Below are positions 41,859-51,682 of a DNA stretch of 64,000 nt, piece after piece. Under the pieces are notes generated by a model. The model worked only from the letters and a program-made list of their open reading frames with translations, was not told the DNA's origin and did no database searches. The position numbers and the translations under genes were made by a program. The DNA is from Pseudomonas sp. Seg1 (GTDB lineage: Bacteria > Pseudomonadota > Gammaproteobacteria > Pseudomonadales > Pseudomonadaceae): the NCBI RefSeq assembly GCF_018326005.1, contig NZ_AP021903.1, forward strand, positions 801,001 to 865,000, written 5' to 3'. How positions within the stretch are numbered: the first letter of the stretch is position 1; each line of letters starts with the position of its first letter.

Positions 41859-42872
41859 TCAGAAACTTTCTAAAACAATTTTCCCTTTGGCTTTACCGCT
41901 TTCGAGCAATTCGTGCGCCCGGCGCAGGTTGGCGGCATTAATCGTGCCGAAATGCTCGCCGACCGTGGTCTTCAAGGTCCCGGCATCGATCAGCTCGGCC
42001 ACGCGGTTGAGCAGATGGTGCTGCTCGATCATGTCTGGCGTCTCGAACAGCGAACGGGTGTACATGAATTCCCAATGCAGCGACAGGCTCTTGCGCTTGA
42101 GCTTGCTCACGTCCAGTGACTTCGGATCGTCGATCAGCGCCAGTTTGCCTTGTGGCGCCAGGGCTTCGACCAGTTGATCCAAATGCTGATCGGTCTGGGT
42201 CAGGCTGGCGACGTGGGTTACGTTGGCGAGCCCCGCACGTTTCAGCTCTTCACTCAGCGGCTGACTGTGATCGATCACCAGATCCGCACCCAGTTCGCTG
42301 ACCCAGTCGCGAGTCTGCGCCCGGGAGGCTGTGCCGATCACCTTGAGACCGGTCAATTGTTTTGCCAATTGGGTGAGGATCGAGCCGACACCACCGGCTG
42401 CGCCGACGATCAGCAGGCTCTGACCTTCGTCGGTCTGGCCTTCGCGGATTTGCAGGCGTTCGAATAGTAGCTCCCACGCAGTGATCGCGGTCAGCGGCAG
42501 GGCGGCGGCTTCAGCGAAACCGAGGGACTTGGGCATATGGCCGACGATTCGCTCATCGACGACGTGCAGTTCGCTGTTGCCGCCAGCACGGGCGATGGAA
42601 CCTGCGTAAAAGACTTTATCCCCAGCCTTGAACAGCGTCACTTCGCTGCCGACGGCTTTGACCACACCGGCCACGTCCCAGCCCAGCACCTTCGCTGCGC
42701 CCGGTTCAGGCGCCACGTTCTGGCGCACCTTGGTGTCGACCGGATTGACCGAGATGGCTTTGACTTCCACCAGCAGATCGCGCGGGCCGGCGACCGGCTC
42801 CGGCAGTTCGATGTCTTGCAGGGAATCGGCGTCGCTGATGGGCAGGGAAGCGTAATAAGCAATGGCTTTCAT
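41859..42872 (-). CDS. Zinc-type alcohol dehydrogenase / quinone oxidoreductase family protein
   Basis: 337-codon MDR-superfamily NAD(P)H-dependent oxidoreductase. GroES-like N-domain with VNPVDTKVRQN and GWDVAGVV; Rossmann motif VGAAGGVGSILTQLAKQ (~165-180). The zinc-binding Cys/Glu ligands of true alcohol dehydrogenases are absent (NPVDTK), as in the zinc-free QOR subgroup. The start at 42872 is preferred to an upstream frame. Lies 32 bp after the monooxygenase gene; both are probably controlled by the divergent LysR protein. Confidence 0.9.
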   Translation of the reverse strand: MKAIAYYASLPISDADSLQDIELPEPVAGPRDLLVEVKAISVNPVDTKVRQNVAPEPGAAKVLGWDVAGVVKAVGSEVTLFKAGDKVFYAGSIARAGGNSELHVVDERIVGHMPKSLGFAEAAALPLTAITAWELLFERLQIREGQTDEGQSLLIVGAAGGVGSILTQLAKQLTGLKVIGTASRAQTRDWVSELGADLVIDHSQPLSEELKRAGLANVTHVASLTQTDQHLDQLVEALAPQGKLALIDDPKSLDVSKLKRKSLSLHWEFMYTRSLFETPDMIEQHHLLNRVAELIDAGTLKTTVGEHFGTINAANLRRAHELLESGKAKGKIVLESF

Positions 42873-42904
42873 GGTGGGCTCCGTACAAGTAAGGGAAGAA
42901 GGGC

Positions 42905-43198
42905 TCAGGCGATGCTGCCCAGACGTTTCAATTCGAAGTGTTCGATGCACTGCCCGGCAGTGGCCTGGAAGTTTTGAAAATGTGCGCTGGCGTTGTGCGC
43001 TTGCAGAATCGCTTCACTGGCCCAGTGTTCGATCACGTAGAAAACCCGTGGGTCGGCCAGGTCGCGGTGCAAGTCGTACTGACTGCAACCGTCCTCGGCA
43101 CGGCTCGGTTCAACCAGTGCGCGCAACGCGTGTTCGAGAGTGTCCTGTTGGCCGGGTTTGGCGATCAGGGTGGCAATGGCGGTGAATGGCTGGGACAT
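42905..43198 (-). CDS. Antibiotic biosynthesis monooxygenase (ABM/YgiN-like) domain protein
   Basis: 97-aa ferredoxin-like fold protein: FTAIATLIAKPGQQDTLEHALRALVEPSRAEDGCSQYDLHRD, then FYVIEHWASEAILQAHNASAHF. Such YgiN-type proteins dimerise and often act on quinones. GGAGCC precedes the ATG at 43198 by 7 nt. Operon with the downstream QOR-type oxidoreductase; a quinone or electrophile response is a reasonable inference. Confidence 0.9.
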   Translation of the reverse strand: MSQPFTAIATLIAKPGQQDTLEHALRALVEPSRAEDGCSQYDLHRDLADPRVFYVIEHWASEAILQAHNASAHFQNFQATAGQCIEHFELKRLGSIA

Positions 43199-43318
43199 GT
43201 TCGGCTCCACAGAAGCGGGATGAATTCGATGGAGCAGATGATTGGCTATTTCTCCCCGAGATAAAACCGGCTAAAAGAGCAGTCTCTTTCAATATTTTTT
43301 TGATAATCGAGGCTGTAA

Positions 43319-44248
43319 ATGCTGCGTTTCGATGACTTGCAGTTATTTGTCCGGGCGGCGGATCTGGGCAGCCTGTCGGCGGCGGCGCGGGTGATGGACA
43401 TGTCCGCTGCGGTGGCCAGTGCGGCGTTGAAACGCATAGAGCAGCAACTCGGCGCGCGTTTGCTGGCGCGTTCGACGCGCAGTCTGCGGCTGACCGCGGA
43501 AGGCGAAGGCTTCCTCGAATACGCCCGGGCGGCATTGAGTCAGCTGGACGAAGGCCGGCGCCTGCTGGCCAGTGGGCAGGATCAGGTCAGCGGGGTCTTG
43601 CAACTGTCGGCACCGTCGGATTTTGGCCGCAACCTGCTGTTGCCGTGGCTCGACGAGTTTCAGCGCGAGCACCCGAAGCTGACCGTGCGTCTGTTGCTCG
43701 GCGACCGCATTGCCGACCTGTTCCGCCAGCCGGTGGACATTGCCCTGCGCTATGGCGAGCCGGAAGACTCCAGCCTGATCGCCTTGCCCATCGCCCCGCA
43801 CAACCGCCGTGTGCTTTGCGCCTCGCCAGCCTATCTGGCGCGGCACGGTGAGCCGCGCCAGCTCGAACAACTGGCGCAGCACAATTGCCTGTTGTACATG
43901 CTCGGCAGCCGGGTTCATGACCACTGGAGCTTTCACGACGGCAAGCGCGAAGTCGGCTTGACGGTCAGTGGCGACCGCTTCAGCGATGATGCCGACGTGG
44001 TGCGGCTGTGGGCGCTGGCCGGGGCGGGAATCGCCTACAAATCCTGGCTCGACGTCGGCGCCGATGTGCTCGCCGGACGCCTCAAAGTGCTGTTGCCAGA
44101 GCTGCAATGTGAGCGCGCTCCGCTGAATCTGTTGTGCGCCCATCGCGCACAATTGAGTAAGCCGGTGAACCTGTTAAGGGAAATGCTCGCCAGCCGATGC
44201 GCTGATTTGAGTAGTCAATTTCCCGTTTTCCCAAAAGTTGATCATTAG
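43319..44248 (+). CDS. LysR-family transcriptional regulator
   Basis: 309-aa LTTR. N-terminal winged HTH (LQLFVRAADLGSLSAAARVMDMSAAVASAALKRIEQQLGARLL), then the substrate-binding domain (~90-295) with LQLSAPSDFGRNLLLPWLDEF typical of the CrgA-like group. GAGG lies 7 nt upstream. Divergent from the monooxygenase/oxidoreductase operon across a 120-bp AT-rich gap, the usual layout for a local LysR regulator. Confidence 0.92.
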   Translation: MLRFDDLQLFVRAADLGSLSAAARVMDMSAAVASAALKRIEQQLGARLLARSTRSLRLTAEGEGFLEYARAALSQLDEGRRLLASGQDQVSGVLQLSAPSDFGRNLLLPWLDEFQREHPKLTVRLLLGDRIADLFRQPVDIALRYGEPEDSSLIALPIAPHNRRVLCASPAYLARHGEPRQLEQLAQHNCLLYMLGSRVHDHWSFHDGKREVGLTVSGDRFSDDADVVRLWALAGAGIAYKSWLDVGADVLAGRLKVLLPELQCERAPLNLLCAHRAQLSKPVNLLREMLASRCADLSSQFPVFPKVDH

Positions 44249-44565
44249 TCGCAGGTAAATAGAGAAATTTCTGTCAGGAACAATCACCACCCGTGCAGGC
44301 TGCGAGGCGGGACGGAGCGTGCATCCCGCTTATACTAGCGCCCGCCTCATGCCAGTACCGAAACCCGGCCCGAACGCCGTCAATGCCGAGTTGCCCCTGT
44401 TTAATTGCGGGGTTCGCTGCGGTGGCGGGTTCTGCGCCGAAGCATGTTGCGTCAATGGCCTGCCTTGCCCCGGCTCAGGGCGTTTTTCGCGTCTTGGCCG
44501 CCGACCCATTACTGGTCAAGATGTCTCCGAGCAGTAGACGATACGATTCCACAGGGAGTGAATAC
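44249..44565. promoter_or_regulatory. Intergenic region and leader of the ArsR-type gene
   Basis: 317 bp. A good -10 hexamer, TATACT, lies at 44331-44336 with no clear -35. The transcript would start near 44343 and carry ~220 nt of leader containing a short Cys-rich reading frame (44349-44537). No REP is present. Confidence 0.5.
44349..44537 (+). CDS. Possible 62-aa Cys-rich leader ORF
   Basis: ATG 5-6 nt after the presumed transcription start of the arsR-type mRNA, so it would be near-leaderless. The predicted peptide starts MPVPKPGPNAVNAELPLFNC and then carries GVRCGGGFCAEACCVNGLPC: six Cys in ~21 residues. There is no Shine-Dalgarno, and the stop is 28 bp before the ArsR-type start. It may be a thiol- or metal-sensing leader peptide or just chance; recorded because of the Cys spacing and position. 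Confidence 0.25.
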   Translation: MPVPKPGPNAVNAELPLFNCGVRCGGGFCAEACCVNGLPCPGSGRFSRLGRRPITGQDVSEQ

Positions 44566-45297
44566 ATGGAACATGCACCTTGCATCAGCCAGATCGCCAC
44601 GTTGCTGGCCGACCCCAAGCGCAGCGCGATGATGTGGGCGTTGATGGATGGCTCGGCGCGGCAGACCGAGGAGCTTGCGCTACTGGCAGGGCTGTCGCCG
44701 TCATCGGCCAGTGCGCATCTGGCACGGCTGGCCACCGGCGGTCTGTTGAAGGTCGAAGTCCGTGGTCGCAAACGGTTTTTCCGCCTCTCGGCGCCGGAGG
44801 TGGGGGCCGCGATAGAAGCACTGGCCAGCGCCACCATCGCCAGTGCTCCGCGGGAAATCGCCGAGGTGTTCAAGCGCACCACCCCCATGGCCAAACCTCA
44901 GTCGGCGCCGTCGTCGCTGTTGCGTGCACGCTTTTGCGATGACCACCTGGGGGGCACGCTGGCCGCCGATCTGTATCAGCGACTGCTCGACGCCGGCTGG
45001 ATTGAACAGCTCGAACAGCGCGTAGTGGTGACCCACAAAGGTGCGAAGCAACTGGCCGGGCGCGGGGTGTTCATCCAGGCGCTGGCCCATCGCAACGTTC
45101 AAGTGGCCTGTGCATGCCCCGACTGGAGCGAGCGACGTCCGCACATGGGCGGCTCACTCGGCGCAGCGTTGTTGCAGTTATTCATGCAGTCCGGTTGGCT
45201 GACCCTGCCCAATGATTCACGAGCCCTGCAACTGACGGCCGCCGGCCAGCGCGAGCTGCATCGATTCGCCAAGGAAACCGAGCTGGAAATGGCGTAA
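44566..45297 (+). CDS. ArsR/SmtB-type winged-helix regulator
   Basis: 243-aa regulator with an N-terminal ArsR HTH (ISQIATLLADPKRSAMMWALMDGSARQTEELALLAGLSPSSASAHLARLATGGLL) and a long C-terminal extension containing VACACPDWSERRPHMGGSLGAALL. A possible ligand or metal site is the CACP motif. Start at 44566 has AGGGAGTG upstream. The stop lies inside a long hairpin (45289-45330). Probably regulates the adjacent MFS gene, 141 bp downstream on the same strand (inference). Confidence 0.9.
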   Translation: MEHAPCISQIATLLADPKRSAMMWALMDGSARQTEELALLAGLSPSSASAHLARLATGGLLKVEVRGRKRFFRLSAPEVGAAIEALASATIASAPREIAEVFKRTTPMAKPQSAPSSLLRARFCDDHLGGTLAADLYQRLLDAGWIEQLEQRVVVTHKGAKQLAGRGVFIQALAHRNVQVACACPDWSERRPHMGGSLGAALLQLFMQSGWLTLPNDSRALQLTAAGQRELHRFAKETELEMA

Positions 45298-45330
45298 CAG
45301 ACGCTGCGCAAGCGTCGCCTGTTACGCCAT
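45289..45330 (+). other. Long hairpin over the stop codon of the ArsR-type gene
   Basis: atggcgtaacag / ctgttacgccat: a 12-bp perfect stem, with an inner acgct/agcgt 5-bp stem in the loop. The TAA stop lies inside the 5' arm. No T-tract follows. It could pause RNA polymerase, control 3' stability, or be an operator for the adjacent MFS gene. Confidence 0.6.
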
Positions 45331-45438
45331 CAGTCCTGCTGGCGTCGTCTACGGTTGCGAACAGGTCGCATCCAGCACGAACGCCAAGGCACTATCGCGC
45401 ACACTCGATCCGGGGATATTTCGGATGGGGGAGGCGAT

Positions 45439-46821
45439 ATGGATACTCAAGGCTTCAGCGCGGCAGAACGCCTGGAACGACTGCCGATCAGCGGTTATCA
45501 CCGGATCATTTTCATCATCATCGCGCTGGCGTTTTTCTTCGACTCCATGGACCTGGCGATGATGACGTTCCTGCTCGGCTCGATCAAAGCCGAGTTCGGC
45601 CTGAGCAGCGCACAGGCAGGATTGCTCGCCAGTTCGAGCTTCTTCGGCATGGTGCTCGGTGCGTCGCTGTCCGGCATGCTCGCGGACCGCTTCGGGCGCA
45701 AACCGGTGTTTCAGTGGAGCATCGTCCTGTGGGGCGTGGCCAGTTACCTGTGCTCGACGGCGCAAACGGTCGAGGCGCTGACGCTGTTTCGAATTCTGCT
45801 GGGGATTGGCATGGGCATGGAGTTTCCCATTGCGCAGTCGATGCTCTCGGAGTTGATCCCGGCTCAGCGGCGTGGGCGTTATATCGCGTTGATGGATGGC
45901 TTCTGGCCGCTGGGTTTTGTTGCTGCCGGTGTGCTGTCGTACTTCCTGTTGCCGGTGATTGGCTGGCGCGACATCTTTCTGGTGTTGGCGGTGCCGGCGG
46001 TGTTCGTGTTGGCGATCCGTTTTTTCATCCCCGAATCACCGCGCTGGCTGGAACAGGCCGGGCGGCAGGAGGCGGCGGACAAGGTCCTCGACGGCATCGA
46101 ACAGCGCGTACGCGCATCGCTCGGCGCTACCATGTTGCCCGCGCCGGTGCGGTTGCCCCGCACCGTGACGCCACCGGGCCATTTCTTCTCGGCGCTCAAG
46201 CAGATCTGGTCGCCACAGTATCGCCAGCGCACAACGATGATCTGGAGCCTGTGGTTCTTTGCGTTGTTGGGTTTTTACGGGCTGACCTCGTGGTTGAGTG
46301 CATTGCTGCAACAGTCGGGCTTCGCCGTGACCCAGTCGGTGTATTACACGGTGCTGATTTCGCTGGGCGGGATTCCCGGATTTTTGATGGCGGCGTGGCT
46401 GGTCGAGCGTTGGGGGCGCAAACCGGTGTGCATCGTCACCTTGCTCGGTGGCGGGGTGATGGCGTTTCTCTACGGGCAGAGCGCGGTGTTCGGCGGCAAC
46501 GTTGCCCTGTTGATCGGCACGGGGCTGCTGATGCAGTTCTTCCTGTTCGGCATGTGGGCGGTGCTCTACACCTATACGCCAGAGTTGTATCCGACCTCGG
46601 CACGGGCGACGGGCTCGGGATTCGCCTCGGCGATCGGCCGTGTGGGTTCGCTGCTCGGGCCGTTGGTGACCGGGCTGGTGTTCCCGATTACCGGGCAGGG
46701 TGGGGTATTTGCGCTGGGGGCGCTGTGCTTTGCGATAGCGGCGGGGGTGGTGTGGCTGTTCGGGATGGAGACGCGGGGCAAGACGCTGGAAGAGCTGACT
46801 GAGCGCGAGATTTCCAGCTAA
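45439..46821 (+). CDS. MFS transporter, sugar/aromatic-acid porter type
   Basis: 460-aa 12-TM transporter. Motif A in GMLADRFGRKPVF and its second copy WLVERWGRKPVC, IPESPRWLEQAGRQEAADKVL as in the sugar-porter family, and PELYPTSARATGSGFASAIGRVG, typical of NiaP/aromatic-acid-type carriers. The start at 45439 follows GGGGGAGG. Downstream of the ArsR-type gene. Substrate unknown. Confidence 0.88.
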   Translation: MDTQGFSAAERLERLPISGYHRIIFIIIALAFFFDSMDLAMMTFLLGSIKAEFGLSSAQAGLLASSSFFGMVLGASLSGMLADRFGRKPVFQWSIVLWGVASYLCSTAQTVEALTLFRILLGIGMGMEFPIAQSMLSELIPAQRRGRYIALMDGFWPLGFVAAGVLSYFLLPVIGWRDIFLVLAVPAVFVLAIRFFIPESPRWLEQAGRQEAADKVLDGIEQRVRASLGATMLPAPVRLPRTVTPPGHFFSALKQIWSPQYRQRTTMIWSLWFFALLGFYGLTSWLSALLQQSGFAVTQSVYYTVLISLGGIPGFLMAAWLVERWGRKPVCIVTLLGGGVMAFLYGQSAVFGGNVALLIGTGLLMQFFLFGMWAVLYTYTPELYPTSARATGSGFASAIGRVGSLLGPLVTGLVFPITGQGGVFALGALCFAIAAGVVWLFGMETRGKTLEELTEREISS

Positions 46822-46831
46822 ACATAACTCC

Positions 46832-46921
46832 TGTGGGAACGGGCTTGCCCGCGATGGCGGACCGTCAATCAACATTGATGTTGGAACTGATGGCCTCATC
46901 GCGGGCAAGCCCGCTCCCACA
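46832..46921. repeat. REP inverted pair (GGGCTTGCCCGC type)
   Basis: tgtgggaacgggcttgcccg and its complement, between the convergent MFS and adenine deaminase genes. Confidence 0.9.
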
Positions 46922-46938
46922 GTTTTTCGTATTGCTCT

Positions 46939-47901
<963 letters not shown>

Positions 47902-47972
47902 TCATCAGGTGCAATGACGGCATTCTACAGATGCTCGCCGAAACAATTGGCAAAACCTGACCAAGCGATCCA

Positions 47973-48938
47973 TCACACTGCTTCCTGCTCACGACGATAA
48001 GCGTAGGTATCGGCGAAGCGCGACAGCAGGAACTCGGCGCAGGTGGTGGTCGGATATTTCGCCGGGTGCTGTGCGTCCTGACAACCGGGCAGGCATTCGA
48101 TGCGCGTGTCCGGGTGTGGCTCGGCGAAGAACGGCATCGAGTAGCGATCCACCCCGAGCGGGCTGATCACTCGGTGCGGTGTCGAGCGATAACGGTCGTT
48201 GCTCCAGCGCGCCATCATGTCGCCGAGGTTGACCACGAAGGTGCCGTCGATGGGGGGCGCGTCGATCCATTCGCCCCGCACATTCTTCACCTGCAAGCCC
48301 CCGGCGCGGTCTTGATACAGCAGGGTGATGCAGCCGTAATCGGTGTGCGCGCCGGCGCCTTGCTGCTCAGCGGAACTGGCGGTGTGGCGGGGCGGGTAGT
48401 GGATCATGCGCAGCACGCTGACCGGCTCATTGAAGCGGGTGTCGAAAAAATCGCGTTCGATGCCCAGCGCAAGGGTCATGGCGCGCAGCAGGGTTTGCGC
48501 GAGGGCCTGCATGTCAAGGTAATGCTGCTCCATCAGCGCCTCCCACCCCGTTTGCGCAGGATGACGGTTTGGTCCGCGCAGCGGTTTTTCTGCGAGCACC
48601 TCGGGATGGCTGGCCGGCAGGTGCAGGCCCATGTCGAAGGTTTCTTTGAGGTCGCTGGGTTTGCTCGGGTCGAGTTGCTCCGTGGCGATCGCGCCGTAGC
48701 CGCGGTGGTGGCGAGTCTGGGTGATGTCGATCTTGAGTTTGTCGGCGACGGGCAGGGCGAAGAAACGTTGCGCGTGATCCAGCAGATCGGCGATGCGCTG
48801 GGCGGAGATCGGATGGCCCTTGATGTAGAAGAAGCCCCATTCGCGGCAGGCGCGGTCGATTTGCTCGGCGACGGCGGGCCAGGCGTTTTGGTTGTCGGAG
48901 TAGAGCGGGCTGATGTCGATGATCGGAAGCTGATCCAT
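47973..48938 (-). CDS. 2-oxoglutarate/Fe(II)-dependent dioxygenase (isopenicillin N synthase-like)
   Basis: 321-aa non-haem iron oxygenase. DIOX_N domain (PIIDISPLYSDNQNAW ... RACREWGFFYIKGHPIS), then the 2OG-FeII core with the HxD in AHTDYGCITLLYQD (~196), distal His in RYRSTPHRVISP and the Arg-x-Ser of RYSMPFF that binds 2-oxoglutarate. Sits immediately upstream of the adenine deaminase gene in a purine-salvage context, as in P. aeruginosa (PA0147-PA0148). Substrate unproven; a purine or pyrimidine derivative is plausible. Confidence 0.9.
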   Translation of the reverse strand: MDQLPIIDISPLYSDNQNAWPAVAEQIDRACREWGFFYIKGHPISAQRIADLLDHAQRFFALPVADKLKIDITQTRHHRGYGAIATEQLDPSKPSDLKETFDMGLHLPASHPEVLAEKPLRGPNRHPAQTGWEALMEQHYLDMQALAQTLLRAMTLALGIERDFFDTRFNEPVSVLRMIHYPPRHTASSAEQQGAGAHTDYGCITLLYQDRAGGLQVKNVRGEWIDAPPIDGTFVVNLGDMMARWSNDRYRSTPHRVISPLGVDRYSMPFFAEPHPDTRIECLPGCQDAQHPAKYPTTTCAEFLLSRFADTYAYRREQEAV

Positions 48939-48983
48939 ACAATTGTCCTGAAGAAACGTTAACTTGAGAACACTGAAAAACCC

Positions 48984-49073
48984 TGTGGGAGCTGGCTTGC
49001 CAGCGATGAGGCCATCACATTCAACATCATTGTTGCCTGTCAGACCGTCATCGCTGGCAAGCCAGCTCCCACA
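48984..49073. repeat. REP inverted pair (CTGGCTTGCCAGC type)
   Basis: Facing arms between the dioxygenase and the BMP-protein gene. Confidence 0.9.
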
Positions 49074-49097
49074 GGGTCGGTGTTTTTTTCGAGGGGA

Positions 49098-50171
49098 TTA
49101 CTTCGGCATCTCGGCCTTCATGCCTTCCACGTAATAGTTCATCGACGCCAGTTCCGCATTGGTCGCGCTCACACCTGCGGGGATTTTCTCGACACCGCTC
49201 TGATCCTTGATCGGCCCGGTAAATGGCTGCAACGCGCCGCTCTTGATGTCGGCAATGATCTGCTCGGCCTCGGCTTTCACCGGTGCCGGTACCAGATCGC
49301 TGATCGGCAATTCAACTGTGCCTTCCTTCAGTCCGCCCCAGTAATCCTGAGGTTTCCAGGTGTGGTCGATCACGCTTTGCGTCGCCTGGATGTAATGCGG
49401 CGCCCAGTCGTTGACGATCGAGGTCAGCACCGCTTTCGGGCCGAAGTGCGCCATGTCCGAGGCGTAACCCACGGCGTATACGCCACGGCGTTCTGCTGCC
49501 TGAATCGGCGCCGGGCTGTCGGTGTGCTGGAATACCACGTCGACACCCTGATCGATCAGCGCATTCGCGGCATCGGCCTCTTTGCCCGGATCGAACCAGG
49601 AATTGACCCACACCACTTTGATCTCGGTGCCCGGGTTGTATTTGTTCAGGGCCAGTTGAATGGCGTTGATGTCGCGGATCACTTCCGGGATCGGGAACGA
49701 GGCGACGTAGCCGATCTTTTTGGTCTTGGTCATTTTCGCGGCGAGGAAGCCACCGACGTAGCGGCCCTCATACGTGCGCGCCAGATAGGTGCCGAGGTTC
49801 TTGTCCTGCTTGTAGCCGGTGGCGTGTTCGAAAGTCACCTTGGGAAACTGCTTGGCAACTTTCACGGTCGGGTTCATGTAGCCGAAAGAGGTGGTGAAGA
49901 TCAGGTCGTACTTGTCCTTGGCCATGTTGCGGATCACCCGCTCGGCGTCGGCGCCCTCGGCGACGTTTTCCACGTAGTTGGTGGTGATCTGATTGCCGAG
50001 TTTCTCCGCGAGTGCCTTGCGCCCCTGCTCATGCTGATACGTCCAGCCGTGGTCGCCGATCGGGCCGATATAGACGAAACCGACCTTCAGCGGATCGGCA
50101 GCGCTGGCGCTCAGGCTGATCCCCAGACCGATGGCGGCGCACAGCAGTTTGTGCAGCGGACGTATTTGCAT
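49098..50171 (-). CDS. BMP-family ABC substrate-binding protein (purine/nucleoside)
   Basis: 357-aa periplasmic binding protein. Signal peptide ~1-24 (ISLSASAAD), cleaved by signal peptidase I; no lipobox, unlike many BMP (Med/TmpC) proteins. Family motifs VGFVYIGPIGDHGWTYQHEQGRKAL and TTSFGYMNPTVKVAKQFPKVTFEHATGYK identify it. Start at 50171 with GGAG 7 nt upstream. The cognate permeases and ATPase are ~4.8 kb further right on the same strand (54935-58529), with unrelated genes between. Ligand probably a nucleobase or nucleoside (inference). Confidence 0.92.
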   Translation of the reverse strand: MQIRPLHKLLCAAIGLGISLSASAADPLKVGFVYIGPIGDHGWTYQHEQGRKALAEKLGNQITTNYVENVAEGADAERVIRNMAKDKYDLIFTTSFGYMNPTVKVAKQFPKVTFEHATGYKQDKNLGTYLARTYEGRYVGGFLAAKMTKTKKIGYVASFPIPEVIRDINAIQLALNKYNPGTEIKVVWVNSWFDPGKEADAANALIDQGVDVVFQHTDSPAPIQAAERRGVYAVGYASDMAHFGPKAVLTSIVNDWAPHYIQATQSVIDHTWKPQDYWGGLKEGTVELPISDLVPAPVKAEAEQIIADIKSGALQPFTGPIKDQSGVEKIPAGVSATNAELASMNYYVEGMKAEMPK

Positions 50172-50261
50172 GAATTGGAGCTCCATTTTGTTGTGTGTGC
50201 TCCGGGCCAATGCAAATTGCTGACCAACAGGACAACAAACCTTCCGCAACTGCGTAACGGC

Positions 50262-50327
50262 CATCGCGAGCAGGCTCACTCCTACATTTGGAACGCGTTC
50301 CCCTGTAGGAGTGAGCCTGCTCGCGAT
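50262..50327. repeat. REP inverted pair (GAGCCTGCTCGCGA type)
   Basis: catcgcgagcaggctcactc and its complement gtgagcctgctcgcgat with a 25-bp spacer (ctacatttggaacgcgttcc); a variant with agtgagc in place of gagcgagc. Lies in the divergent gap before the Ca2+/H+ antiporter. Confidence 0.9.
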
Positions 50328-50457
50328 AACGCCCTCAAGGCCAATAAAAGTGCACTTGGCAAAGTCTCGCTATCAGTTGGTGCGCTAAGGTGTAACGAAA
50401 CGTTAGCGCCGCCCCGCAGTCAGTAGCTCATTCGACTCTCTTGGCAAAAAGGCCGCC

Positions 50458-51549
50458 ATGTTCTCAATCCTCAAGCAAGAAAGCTTTCTGCTACTGGCGG
50501 TCATTGCCGCGTGCGTCGCCTATCCGCTGGAGCACTGGATGCTGCACAGCGGCCAGATCGTTGCGCTGATCTCTGGCCTGCTGCTGATCGCCTTCATCGT
50601 CGCCGCGTCGATGCGCGTCGCCCATCACGCCGAACTGCTCGCGGAAAAGGTCGGCGACCCCTACGGCACGATGATCCTGACCCTCGCCGCGGTGCTGGTG
50701 GAAGTGGTGATCCTGGCGATCATGATGAGCAACGAGGCATCGGCGACGCTGGTGCGCGACACGATCTATTCGGCGGTGATGCTCGACATCAACGGTATCC
50801 TCGGCCTCGCCGCACTGATGGGCGGGATCAAACATGGCGAACAGTCCTACAACGACGATTCGGCGCGCAGCTACAGCGTGATGATCCTCACCGCGATGGG
50901 CGTGTCGATGGTGGTGCCGGAGTTTATTCCCGAGGCGAACTGGAAGATTTATTCAGCGTTCACCATCGGTGCGATGGTGGTGCTTTATGCGTTATTCCTG
51001 CGCATGCAGGTCGGCCCGCACAGTTACTTTTTCAGTTACAGCTACCCGGACAAACGCCGCAAGAAAGAGCCGGTGGAGGAGGAACCGAAACCGCTCAGCC
51101 TGGGCTGGTCGATCGGCATTCTGGTGTTCGGTGTCGTGGTAATTGGCGCACTCGCCGAAGTGATGTCCAAAACCCTCGATCTGGGCCTGGAAGGCACGGG
51201 CGCACCGCCGGTGATTACGGCGATTCTGGTGGCGGCGATTTCCGCAGCGCCGGAGATTCTGACCGCATTGCGCGCGGCGCTGGCCAACCGCATGCAGTCG
51301 GTGGTCAACATTGCGATGGGGGCGTCACTGTCGACGGTGATTTTGACCGTGCCGGTGATGGAGGCGATGGCGCTGTATACCGGCCAGCCGTTTCAGATGG
51401 CGATGACGCCGGTGCAGACAGTGATGATCTTCATTACCTTGATCGTCAGCGCGATCAATCTGAACGACGGCGAGACCAATGCCATTGAAGGCATGACGCA
51501 TTTTGTGTTGTTTGCGACGTTCATCATGCTGTCGCTGCTGGGTCTCTGA
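50458..51549 (+). CDS. Ca2+:H+ antiporter (ChaA/CaCA family)
   Basis: 363-aa inner-membrane cation exchanger with ~11 membrane segments. The two acidic alpha-motifs are visible as AAVLVEVVILAIMM (~82-95) and AISAAPEILTALRAALANRMQ (~262-282), with an acidic loop (PVEEEPKPL, ~205-213) between. ChaA-type proteins extrude Ca2+, Na+ or K+. Unrelated to the flanking purine genes; divergent from the BMP-protein gene. Confidence 0.9.
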   Translation: MFSILKQESFLLLAVIAACVAYPLEHWMLHSGQIVALISGLLLIAFIVAASMRVAHHAELLAEKVGDPYGTMILTLAAVLVEVVILAIMMSNEASATLVRDTIYSAVMLDINGILGLAALMGGIKHGEQSYNDDSARSYSVMILTAMGVSMVVPEFIPEANWKIYSAFTIGAMVVLYALFLRMQVGPHSYFFSYSYPDKRRKKEPVEEEPKPLSLGWSIGILVFGVVVIGALAEVMSKTLDLGLEGTGAPPVITAILVAAISAAPEILTALRAALANRMQSVVNIAMGASLSTVILTVPVMEAMALYTGQPFQMAMTPVQTVMIFITLIVSAINLNDGETNAIEGMTHFVLFATFIMLSLLGL

Positions 51550-51558
51550 TAGCCACAT

Positions 51559-51667
51559 TGATCGTTCCCACGCTCCGCGTGGGAATGCCGCCATGGACGC
51601 TCTGCGTACGCTGCTGGGACGCGGAGCGTCCCGAGATGCATTCCCACGCAGAGCGTGGGAACGATCA
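51559..51667. repeat. Extragenic repeat, ACGCTCCGCGTGGGAA type
   Basis: tgatcgttcccacgctccgc followed by gtgggaatgc, and the complement (gcattcccacgcagagcgtg) ending with gatca at 51667. Another P. fluorescens repeat class, unrelated to the tgtgggag REPs; it also contains an inner ctgggacgcggagcgtcccg hairpin. Confidence 0.8.
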
Positions 51668-51682
51668 GATGGGGAGGGGGAA

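Noticed and set aside
49080..50426. Open frame on the plus strand opposite the BMP-protein gene
   Set aside because: Shadow of a clear binding-protein gene and runs through a REP pair.
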